Source: Exobasidium rhododendri
Taxonomy: Eukaryota > Basidiomycota > Exobasidiomycetes > Exobasidiales > Exobasidiaceae
Reading direction: 5' to 3'
Assembly (NCBI GenBank): GCA_026210745.1
Contig: CP110630.1
Coordinates: forward strand, 4,712,001 to 4,776,000
DNA: 64,000 nucleotides
The notes below the pieces were generated by a model that ran no database searches, was not told where the DNA came from, and saw nothing but the letters and a program-made list of their open reading frames with translations. Below are positions 1 through 9,221 of this stretch, one piece after another. The position numbers were made by a program, and so were the translations under genes. The stretch's first letter is position 1. The number at the start of each line of letters is the position of its first letter.

Positions 1-849
1 AATAGCATCCTGAAAGGCGTTCCTACCAACGCCCAGCTGACTATCACACTCCTCCGAATCGGTGAGGCGAACAAATGCCCCCTTCCTCCACCACCACCTG
101 CCGTTTCTGCACCTGATGCCACTGCGAAAGAAGGCCATGAAATGACGGAAGATCTGCCGGAAGAGTATGTCCAAGACTTGAAGGATCATGTCGATGAAAA
201 GGAGACGGAAGCACCGGCAGAAGAGGAAAGCAAGAAACCGAAACACAAGAAAGGGTCAAGATTCCTGGCATTTATAAAGGGTACCGCCGCCGCAGGCACC
301 ACGACGGCCCTTGGTACCAATCGAGTCAAAGCGGAAGCCGGCTTTCAACATGCTCGACAAAAGGTGGGCGTCGTCAAGAAGGACTTGGGCACAGAAGCAG
401 TGGGAGATGGACCAGCTTCGTTTAGAGGTCGATACAAAGGCAAGAGGGGACTGATCATCATTTCCACAAGTGCAACGACACCCTGTGTCTCTTTTGAAAA
501 GGAACTACCGGCTCATGCCAAAGTGGCACTTGATGCGGCCAAGACCTTCAACGACAGCAAAGAGACCGATACAAAGGCAAGTCAAGCACTAAAGGCAGCT
601 GCTGAAAAGGCCAGACCTACTCCCCTGTTCAGTATTGCCATCGATGAGATTGTCAGTTGTCGTAAATTGGGAGGTCTGGGCTTCAAGGGAAAGCTCATCG
701 TTGGCTGGGCATTGGAAGCCGCTGTAGCCGATGGAATCGAAATCGTCACCGAAGATGGTAACACGCACGTCATCACTGCCCTACCCCGAAGAGACGAGGT
801 CTGGAATCGTCTCGTGTCGATGGGACAGCAGAAGTGGGAGCTGTGGTAG
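1..849 (+). CDS. DUF3292-like fungal protein, C-terminal part (5' truncated by the window)
   Basis: The frame is open from base 1 to the TAG at 847-849 (282 residues visible), so the start lies outside the window. The first residues (ILKGVPTNAQLTITLLRIGE) and the end, where a PH/GRAM-like stretch (FSIAIDEIVSCRKLGGLGFK) is followed by a WGLE-like segment, resemble the fungal family Pfam calls DUF3292. I recall this family only in outline. Between them lies a Lys/Glu-rich linker (about residues 55-85). No catalytic motif, signal peptide or membrane segment is visible in this part. Function is unknown; a lipid-binding or membrane-contact role is only a guess from the GRAM-like look. It converges on the RBM25-type gene with about 150 bp between the stops. 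Confidence 0.6.
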   Translation, partial: NSILKGVPTNAQLTITLLRIGEANKCPLPPPPPAVSAPDATAKEGHEMTEDLPEEYVQDLKDHVDEKETEAPAEEESKKPKHKKGSRFLAFIKGTAAAGTTTALGTNRVKAEAGFQHARQKVGVVKKDLGTEAVGDGPASFRGRYKGKRGLIIISTSATTPCVSFEKELPAHAKVALDAAKTFNDSKETDTKASQALKAAAEKARPTPLFSIAIDEIVSCRKLGGLGFKGKLIVGWALEAAVADGIEIVTEDGNTHVITALPRRDEVWNRLVSMGQQKWELW

Positions 850-1001
850 AGGGTCGCATGCTTTCCCCCAGAAAAAGGACTTGTACGATAGCCCCTCTTC
901 ACACCCAATCAGTATCCACCGCTTGTACACTTGGTTAAATTAGCAGAACGACGGTTCGTTCTTCTTCTCCCTTCTATTGCAGGATTTTCTAATGTACATA
1001 C

Positions 1002-3141
1002 TCAGACACTCCAGGTATTAATGAGCAGCTCCCTCCACAGCCTCTCAATGAGTGGCACCGCTTCTTCCTCCAACACTTCCTCTACCACGCTGATGAGATC
1101 TTTGGCGGAATGATGCGCCCGGATCTTGCTGACAAGTTCTTCCACCATGTCGGGCACCGACTCGCCAATGCTCTCGACGATGCCCTTATCCAGAAGTGCC
1201 TTGTAGCTCTCTTCAATGTCAGACTAACCAACAGAAAAAGAGGAAAACGGGAGCAGATGTTATTAGAATGGTGGCCATGCCTTCCTCGCCGACCATACCA
1301 AGACTTACCTCTCTCAAGTGCTCCCATTTAGGTTCTCTGTCGAACACTGACGTCGCGTCTGCGGGCAAGTCCTCCCTGATCTTTCTCTTTCTCTCTTCTC
1401 GGTTGGAGGCATCGGTAGCTTCATCGTTGAGATCGATGCGCGCCAATTTGCCCCTTCGTAGTCCCGTCAAATCGCTATCATCTTCTGCATTACCCAGAAC
1501 ACCTACTTGTACTTGTCGAGCGCTCTCTTCACTACCGTGCACAGCTGTCGGTGCGACCTTGAGCTTGAGAGGAGCGTGCGATCCTTCACCAGGAATGAGA
1601 ACTCCTGCTGCTCTCTGTTTTGCTTCAAAGGCAGCCATATCTTCTGCTTGCTGTGCCAAGAATTTCTCCGCCTCCGACTTTGCCCTCTTTTCTTCTTCTG
1701 CCTGTGCTTGTCGATCCTGTTCATCTTCTCTCTCTTCTCGATCTCGCGCAGCCTTTCGCGTAAGCCTCCATCTTTGGCGGTCAGTGTAAAAGTATTGCCT
1801 TTCTGCTTCTCGTTTTTGGTCCCATCCGTCGTAGATGCGTTTTCGGACGACCGATTCTCGTTCTCTATCTTCCTCTTCTGCCTTTTCCCTGCCCAATTCA
1901 CGTTCCCAGTGCGTCAGTCGACTTCTCTCCAGTCCTAGAAAGCGCCTTTCTGCGTCAAGCGCCGTTCTGTTCAAGTCATCTTGCTCTCTTTGCTGCCTTC
2001 TCTCCTCTTCCTTTTCATCTTTTTGATCCATGCGTAGGTTCTTCTCTTCTTCGGCGTCTGAGCTTCCGACGAATCCGACGGGTCGCAAGTAGCTCTGCCT
2101 GTCCTGTTCCCCACCCAAAGCTCTACCATTCGAGGCAGGCCCTGTAAGACCTCCTCGATTGTGATCCCTGTTGGCCCTCACTCTTTCCAAATCTTGAATC
2201 TTTTCTTTCCTCTTCTTTTCATCTTCTCTCGCCGCACTTGCTTGGCGAAACTTCTCTATCTCGCTCAGGACGCTTCCTCGATGTTCTTCTGGCAGCTCTT
2301 CTGGCGGTAAGTCCTTTAGGTGTGAGGGGACGTTGTATGAGGCAACTGTCTCTGTCGATTCTGTGTTAGCCGAAAGCAGCATCTGTGTCATGACAGTATC
2401 GACCCCATCCCTTGCTTGCCTTTCAGCATGATCGTCATGCTATCAAGGGTAGAAGAGAGAGCGTCAGTGTCGGTCATATTCATCAAGAGTCATCTCCACA
2501 CACCTCTGTCTTCTGCTTCTCCTGTTCGTACTGATCTAAGAACTTCCTCGTCTTCGCATCGGCTTTGACAGTCAATTTCTTGGTTGCATCGGCTGATTCC
2601 TGGTAGACTGCTCCCAAAGCCGGTAATTCTTGCCCTGATAGAACAGCTAATGCACGCAATACTGAGTCTGGGTCGGCATATTCCGCGAAACCAAAGGATG
2701 CATTGACTCGCTTGAACGATCGAAGAGGACCGCATGACTTTCAGGACATGGCATATGTCAATTTCTCAAAACAAAGGTTCGACGCCTTCTTACTAAATTG
2801 CACGCTCCACTCACATTAAGTAGGCTGTGTAGCCATGGATCTGTGACTCCAGCAGAAATATTACCCACGAATAGAGTTGTATGCGCAGGAACTCCTCCAG
2901 CTGAAGTCGGCGTCGGACCAGCGAGCATGTCATTCATCATTGGAGGTCCCCCCATCGTGGCGCCCATTTGCGGCGAAGGGCCTCCCAACATCATGCCAGG
3001 CCCTGGAGGCATCCCTCCTTGCATCCCTTGTGGCATCTGCGGTGCTCCCACACCTGGTCGGGGTCGGATGGGGAGCGGAGCCATATTTGGGTTATTAGCA
3101 TTCTGCCAATTTTGACGTGAGCCACCCCCTCCGTTGTACAT
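1002..3141 (-). CDS. RBM25-type splicing factor (N-terminal RRM, charged middle, C-terminal PWI)
   Basis: Four exons, all phase 0: 3141-2815, 2737-2504, 2439-1309 and 1223-1002, giving 637 aa. An N-terminal Pro/Gly/Met-rich stretch leads into an RRM whose RNP2 is TTLFVGNIS (end of exon 1) and whose RNP1-like segment is ASFGFAEY (exon 2). Next comes a long Arg/Glu/Asp-rich coiled region with many ERE/DRE repeats. The C-terminus is a PWI fold (IVESIGESVPDMVEELVSKI ... LIERLWRELL). This order is that of RBM25/Snu71-like U1 snRNP-associated alternative splicing regulators, acting in the nucleus. A GTG at 3165 lies further upstream in frame but follows a stop closely, so the ATG at 3141 (MYNGGGG) is chosen. 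It shares a 299-bp divergent promoter with the SPB4 gene. The family is well supported; the exact ortholog is inferred. Confidence 0.85.
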
Positions 3142-3440
3142 GGATGTCGAGATGAAGCTGGACACAGCAAAGGGACACCTCTAGAAGAAGCCCTAAAAGA
3201 CAAGCTAATCGGTCAGGCGAGATAGAGAGTATTCGAGAAGGTTGGTCCTTAGATCTTCGACATGAATAATTCCCCCGCTCTAAAGGGACGACCTCGTCTG
3301 ATACTCACGTGCCAAAACTTTTTTTGGCTTTTAAAGTTCGAGAAGGGCGGATCCTCCTCGTCATTGCAATCTCGCATATTGGCTGAAACTACACATTTTC
3401 GCCATAGATCAACGCCGAGATTCGATTCGACCTCACCAGG

Positions 3441-5655
3441 ATGGTCGCCAACGAAGCGGGTCCGTCATCTTTGGCTTCTGCACCCTCCTATGCTGGCCCA
3501 TGGACGAAGCTTAAGCCCGCACTCCATCCATTGCTGCAGCATCATATCACGTCAACGCTTCAGTTCTCGCAAATGACACCAGTCCAGTCCAGCGTAATTC
3601 CCCTCTTCCTGTCGCATCGGGATGTCATTGTAGAGGCAGTGACGGGAAGTGGAAAGACCTTGGCATATGCTCTTCCGGTGTTGCAAATGATGCTTCGAAA
3701 GAATGAGAGAGAAGAAGATCGATTTCGCAAGGGTCAGGTAGGCGCGCTGATCGTTTGTCCGACCAGGGAATTAGCGATTCAGGTGTATGGCGTTTTGAAT
3801 GACTTTGTGAAAGCACAGAGCCCAGAGGAGACTACTTTAAAAGAGGATCAAGAATCTGAAAAGTCACACCTTTCGCTGCTGTCCAGTGCGTTGCTTGCTG
3901 TCGGCGGTTCAATTTCTTCTCCCTCGGATGACTATAAGAGACTGCGAGAGCTGGGCAGCAATATCATCGTAGGCACCCCGGGACGTGTGGAAGAGCTGCT
4001 CAAGAGGCCAGGTGTCGATGTGAGAGAACTGGAGGTTCTCATCTTGGACGAGGCAGATCGCCTCCTTGATTTGGGGTTCTCTCAGACCCTTCAGACTATC
4101 CTACAGCTATTACCAAAGCAGAGGAGGACAGGCCTGTTCTCAGCTACAATGACAGACGCCCTTGGGGAACTGGCTCGAGTTGGTCTTAGAAACCCTGTTC
4201 GGGTAGTTGTCAAGGTGGAATCAAAGTCACTCAAAGGTATGCAACAGATTAGTGAAGATAGACGCATGCCGGCAAGCCTACAGAATCAATATCTGGTATG
4301 TCGTGCTGAGAATAAGCTCATACAGCTTATTCGACTGCTGCGTAGAGAAGCGTATCACTCGAATCAGGGCGTAGCGGTACGTAAAGCCATCGTGTACTTT
4401 AGTACATGTGCCCAGGTCAACTACTTTTACAAGGTTTTGAGCAAAGTGAAGGAGATGGCAGGTATCAAGCTGTATTCTTTGCATGGTCAGCAAACGCCTT
4501 CTCGTCGTACGATCACATATGATGCGTACGTTGCCGCCACTCCGATGGGCGCCGCTTCTTCCACTGAGGCTGTCTCCGTGCTCTTCTGTACCGACGTGGC
4601 CGCAAGAGGGCTAGATCTACCCAACGTAGATTTGGTCGTGCAATTTGATCCCCCGACTGATCCAAAGGTCTTCAGTCATCGATGTGGTCGCACAGCTCGA
4701 GCAGGAAGGCTTGGTCGAGCCGTCGTCTTTCTCAACAAGGGTCGAGAGGAAGATTACGTCGACTTCCTCAAGATTCGAAAGAGTCCAGTCCGGCCGTACC
4801 CCTATCTAATCAGTGAAGAGGAAGCAGGCCTCGAGCCAGAAGAAGATCTTAGCAAGAATCAAACCGACAAGGGAGCATCGCAAGTCACCAAATCAATGAG
4901 AAAGATCATCAAGCAGGATCGTGAACTCTACGAACTGAGCGTTAAGGCATTCGTAAGCTTCATCAAATGTTACAAAAAGCACGAAGTCAACTTTGTGTTT
5001 CGAGAAAAGGACATGGATTTCGCCAAGATCGCCACCTGCTTTGCGTTGTTGAGGCTACCCCGGATGCCAGAGATAGACCGCTGGAGGAAGGAACACAAGG
5101 AGGACTCGGTCAAGTTCGATGGCGAGGAGTTTATTGATGTGAGTTTTTCGTAGACGATGTATGAAGAGAGAATGAGGCAGAGCGTTGTCACTGAAGTCTA
5201 AGCTGCTGCTTTGTTCTTTGTTCCTCCTTGCTCCTCTTACTATATCATCGCCATTCTCATAGATGGACACTTTTGCATATGCAGACAAAGCGAGGGAAAA
5301 GCAGCGTCTCGAAGTATTAGAAAAGAGGAAAGCTGAGAAGGAGGAAGAGGCAAAGTCATCAGACGTACCAGCGTCAAAGAAGAAGAAGATGAGAGGCACG
5401 CTCGCTTCTGAAACAGCCTGGAGTCTTCAGAAGGCCAAGAAGGAACGAAAGGAAGAGAGAAAGGAGAAGAAAGCGGCCAGGAGAGCCTATGACAGAAAGC
5501 AGAAAGAGGGAGGCAAGGAAGAAGAACAGCCTAAAGCGATAGAGGGAGAAGAGGAAGAAGACGATTGGGCGGAAGACGAAAGAGTGGCCAAGAAGGCGCG
5601 AAAGGTGAAAGAAGGCGATGAGATCTTCAACGACAGTCACTTCGATGACTTGTGA
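3441..5655 (+). CDS. SPB4: DEAD-box ATP-dependent RNA helicase, SPB4/DDX55 type
   Basis: Two exons, 3441-5138 and 5263-5655 (intron 124 nt, phase 0), giving 696 aa. All helicase motifs are present: Q motif (FSQMTPVQ), Walker A (AVTGSGKT, about residue 66), PTRELA, TPGR, DEAD (LILDEADRLLDLGF, about 203), SAT (LFSATM), ARGLDLPNVD and HRCGRTARAG (about 412). The C-terminal block KAFVSFIKCYKKHEVNFVFR, then LLRLPRMPEI, is the hallmark of the SPB4/DDX55 subfamily, which acts in nucleolar 60S pre-rRNA (27S) processing. Exon 2 encodes a Lys/Glu-rich nuclear tail (KKKKMRG, repeated KKERKEER). The first ATG follows a stop-rich leader and aligns with the family start. It is convergent with RFA1. Confidence 0.95.
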
Positions 5656-5966
5656 ATGAGACCCCTTAGTGTATAGATATTCTGAACTCATCACTGTAGA
5701 ACACAATTGACAAGCGCATATGATAATTCGGGAGCCTGGTCGAGAGACGTGAACCTTGAGGGTGAGTAGTAGAAACGAGAACTTGAGAGGAGGAAGAGAA
5801 GGTGTGGGAAGCGAAGAGAAGAGTGGAGTAGACTAGGTGTACAGCGTTGCCGAGATGGGAGAGGGCCTGGCAAACACAAAAAGAGAAATAAGAGAAACAA
5901 GAGAGTAGAGTCTTCCTTACGAAAGTACTTGCACGAAAGGGATTGGAAAGGGGAAGACGAACAAGC
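5656..5966. other. Convergent intergenic stretch (SPB4 / RFA1 3' ends)
   Basis: About 310 bp between two stop codons on opposite strands. The stretch is purine-rich on the plus strand (pyrimidine-rich in RFA1 sense), as expected for 3' UTRs. The open frames in it show no protein-like composition. No RNA gene is recognised. Confidence 0.6.
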
Positions 5967-8071
5967 TTACAGGAGCTTTTGGATGGCATCAGCCAGCTCG
6001 TTTCCTACCTTGACAAAGTCGACGGGAGCCATCTTGGAGATCGTGTAACGGACTCGAGCTGTGTCCTGGTATGTGTCTTGCTTTGCTCGAATGTTGAACA
6101 TGAACGTCTTGTTGCCAGCTCGGAGATTGATCAGAGAGAGTTCTTGGTCTTGTCCGTCCTCCTGTGTTCATCCAAGCGTGTAATGGAGCAGAAATCAGTA
6201 CGTGAGAAAGCGAGTGATCCGGTTCTCTTCTCTTCCCCTCCACACTTACCTTTTTGGCTTCGTACTCATTAGCTGTCAGACCGAGCAATGCTTCTCCGAC
6301 GTCGTTGAATCCGCTCAACCACATTTGTCCAGTGTGATCCTGGACGTTGGTGGAGATAATGTATCGGTAATTTGGCTTGTCGAAGCTTCGGTCGCACTTC
6401 TCACATCTCCATGAGCCATTGCCATCCAGTGTGACTTTCTTGTTACAGTTGTCGCTACCACAGGCAGCATAGTAGAGATTGTCCTGCTTGAGATGTACCA
6501 CAGTGGCTCGCAAGGTGAAGTAGTCTGCTTTGTCGTCGCTGGACATGCCCAAATTCTCGTCTCGAGCTTGCACGATCGTTTTCCTTTCTCGCATATTCGA
6601 CGTCCAGTCACCACCGCCACCTCCCATGCCTGTTCCACCCAATCCAGCCGATTGGAAGCTGGTGAATTTGTCTTGTCGGGCCAAATCTTTGCCTTCTTGG
6701 TCGAACCAACCCCGGAGCCCGTGCGCTTCCAGAATATCTGGTTCTACCGTCATGGTAGACGAGCTGAACATGCTTAAACTCCTACCTCCAAAATCACTTA
6801 CACTCACACCCTTGAAGGCAATAATGGGGTTCTTTCCTTCACCGCATTCAATGTGACCCGAGGGAGTACCGTATGTTTCTGCATTCTTTCCCCACAAGGT
6901 CAACTTGACAACCCTATTCGTCTGATCTACCAACGTCAACTCTCGCTTTGGAATAGGCTTTTGGGAAGCTTTGGAGATGATTTCGGACAGCTCTCCAACA
7001 GACAAGACAATGGCAAGCACATCGCACGTCTGCTTTGGTTCCACACCTTCTAAGAGTTCCAAGGCTCGGAAATCGTACTTGACCTCGGGAACATCACTAG
7101 TGTCGGCGCACTATAAAAGGAAGGAAGAGTAAGGGAGGAATTAGGGAATATTTGAGCATGCCATCGAACTGTCTTGGCTACCGTCCTTCCTTTCTCACCT
7201 CTGTGATCTGTGTGTCACGCTCAAACGTCAATTCATACTCATTCGACAGATTCGAGAATTTCTTGCGAGCAATGGCCACCTTTGCCTTTGTGATGTAGTA
7301 GACTCCGCCTTCCTTGAGAACATTGTACCATCGATCGACCTGATCGTTGAATGCAGTCGCTTTGATTTCGGCACTCTCATCGAGAAAGTTGCAGCTAAAG
7401 AGCTTTCCTTCACCACGTTGATTGGTCCAGTGCTTGATTTCACTCTTGGTCGTGACTCTTGCTTTGATGGTCCACTTGTTCTGGTAAGGTGACAAGGCTT
7501 CTATGGGGTAGACGGGCATGTCTGAAGAAGGCGCCATGGTAGTTCCTTGACGAGGTATACCCGCGCCTGCACCTTCGCCTTTCACTGTCGATCTAGCATT
7601 TGCTTCCGTCTTTACTTGAGGCGCAGCGTGAGGAGTCTCTTCCACTTTCTTGTCCAGCGATTGTGGAGCACCTAGTCTGTCGTCACACTGCTCGAGAACT
7701 TCCAAATCTAACAGGATCAGGATCTTCCGATCTGCAATCGTATTAACGGCGTACGAGATAACTTTGATCAAGCAATTGCGATTCAATTCGCCGCTATCAA
7801 TGATACGTTTAGTCTGAGTTGACAACATGGCTATAGAAGCGATCGTTAGCATCAGAACGACTCTGTCTTCGGCACCGTCAAGCTAATCACCTTGTGCATA
7901 GTAGTCACCATCACTCAGGATGACTCGAAAGCGGTCAGGTAGACTTTCACCACCTTTTGGCGCAATCTTCTTGACTGTCAATACTTGGCAAATCGGATCA
8001 ATGACCTGATCACTACCATCATCGGCCTGCATGTCTCTGATGGCATTCTTCGTCAAGTCGGATAAAGACAT
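5967..8071 (-). CDS. RFA1: Replication protein A 70-kDa subunit (RPA1)
   Basis: Four exons (8071-7891, 7830-7199, 7110-6250, 6161-5967) give 622 aa, the usual length. The order is the N-terminal RPA70N OB fold (AMLSTQTKRIIDSGEL), a Pro/Lys linker, DBD-A (PIEALSPYQNKWTIKARV), DBD-B (EPKQTCDVLAIVLSVGEL) and DBD-C. DBD-C carries the zinc finger C-x4-C-x13-C-x2-C (AACGSDNCNKK ... RCEKC). The protein is the largest subunit of the single-stranded-DNA-binding heterotrimer used in replication, recombination and checkpoint signalling. The ATG at 8071 (MSLSDLTKNAI) is preferred over upstream in-frame non-ATG codons because it aligns with the family start. The divergent promoter holds two inverted ACGCGC motifs, suggesting G1/S control by an MBF-like factor (inference). 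Confidence 0.96.
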
Positions 8072-8190
8072 TGTGAGCGTATGAGTCGAGGCGGGAGGCG
8101 AGAGAGAATGGAGGGAAAAGGCACGGAGGTGGCGAAAGGACAAGGGTGAATTGAGAGTGCGTGCTGAGCTGCTCCGTTACTTCTTGACAA

Positions 8191-8214
8191 ACGCGCAACG
8201 ACTTTTGGGCGCGT
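8191..8214. promoter_or_regulatory. Inverted pair of ACGCGC (MCB-like) motifs upstream of RFA1
   Basis: ACGCGC occurs at 8191-8196 and, in the opposite orientation, at 8209-8214, about 120 bp upstream of the RFA1 start. MBF in fungi binds ACGCG cores upstream of S-phase genes, and RFA1 is a classical target. Binding here is inferred from sequence only. Confidence 0.4.
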
Positions 8215-8262
8215 CGAGAGAAAGTATTCAGAAGTGCGCGATAAATTGACGTGAGTGTTCGG

Positions 8263-8279
8263 TTGTGTGTGTGTGTGTT
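8263..8279. repeat. Short (GT)n microsatellite
   Basis: An almost pure GT dinucleotide run in the divergent promoter between RFA1 and the RNPS1-like gene. Confidence 0.7.
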
Positions 8280-8385
8280 GCTTTCGAACATTCACGTGGG
8301 TGCTGCACTTATGGCTCGTTGCTTTTAGCGCTTGCGTAAATTGAGCATCTTCCTCACTACAAGTAAGCATCTTAAAGTGACAGAC

Positions 8386-9093
8386 ATGACAGATGCAGAC
8401 AGATCTCCAGAAGAGTCAGCAGAGGAGGCCAATCTGACAGGAAAGAGTGGGGAGGATAGCAGACGAGTACCATCTGAGGCCCGCAGTAGATCGCGGTCCA
8501 GATCAGCCTCTTCTAGATCGGCGTCGTATTCACCTTCCCCACCGCATAGCCCAGCAGCGCTCTCGCCTGTGCGACGCGGTGCTTCCCAAAATCCTGTGCA
8601 CGCAAGAAAAGAGCGAAGTCGTAGTCCGCTAGCTAGCGGAAGTAGGGATTCGTACGATCGCTCACGGAGGGATGACAGCCGAAGAGATTATCGATCGATT
8701 GAAGTTTCTGGTTTGACAAAAATGGTGAAACAATCGCATATAGATCATATTTTTGGCCAATATGGTAGCATCGTTGACATCATCCTACCCACCTTTCGAA
8801 CATGTGAGTACTGCTCCCTAAACATCTTTGCAAGGTAGTGGAAGACTGATATCTCTTTTGTCTAAGCTGGGGCGTCTAGGGGCAGAGGCTATGTTGTATA
8901 TCGATCTAGTGCTAGCGCTCGAAAAGCAGAGGACTATATGGACGATGGCCAAATAGATGGGGCTATCATCAGTGTCCGACAAGCATCTGTTCCGGAGAAA
9001 GACTTTGAACGTGACTCTAGAGGGTACGAGGAGCCCCGATATCAAGATGCAGACTCATACTATGACAGAAGAAGTAGCTATCGCTTCAGATAA
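8386..9093 (+). CDS. RNPS1-like RS-domain / RRM protein (exon-junction or splicing factor)
   Basis: Two exons, 8386-8803 and 8867-9093 (intron 63 nt splitting a Thr/Ser codon), giving 214 aa. Residues about 25-100 form an RS domain (repeated RSRSRS, SRSAS, RRD). A single RRM follows (SIEVSGLTKMVKQSHIDHIF ... RGRGYVVY ... DDGQIDGAIISV). The phrase DDGQIDG and the spacing match RNPS1, a peripheral exon-junction-complex and splicing activator protein of the nucleus. A short Tyr/Arg/Asp-rich tail ends the protein. Budding yeast lacks this protein, while fission yeast and basidiomycetes have it. It could instead be a generic SR-like protein, but the RRM match to RNPS1 is good. The ATG at 8386 is the first in the frame. 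Confidence 0.85.
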
Positions 9094-9221
9094 AAACAAA
9101 CGCTGACATTTAAGCGAGGAGGTAATATTGTACAATCAATACTGAAAGGAAGAAAGGCAAATTGCCATTACACGGGGTTGGGATGGCGATATGGAAGGAA
9201 GGAAAGGCCCGCAAAGGACGG

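Larger units (their letters stand above)
8072..8385. promoter_or_regulatory. Divergent promoter, RFA1 / RNPS1-like gene
   Basis: A 314-bp shared upstream region. It contains ACGCGC at 8191 and its inverse GCGCGT at 8209, with a TTTTGGGCGC E2F/MBF-like context between them, plus a GT dinucleotide run at 8263-8279. No open frame here looks coding. Confidence 0.5.

Noticed and set aside
1503-1938. Overlapping open frames on both strands inside the RBM25-type gene
   Set aside because: Shadows of Arg/Glu-rich codons in the charged region; the RRM and PWI frame is the real one.
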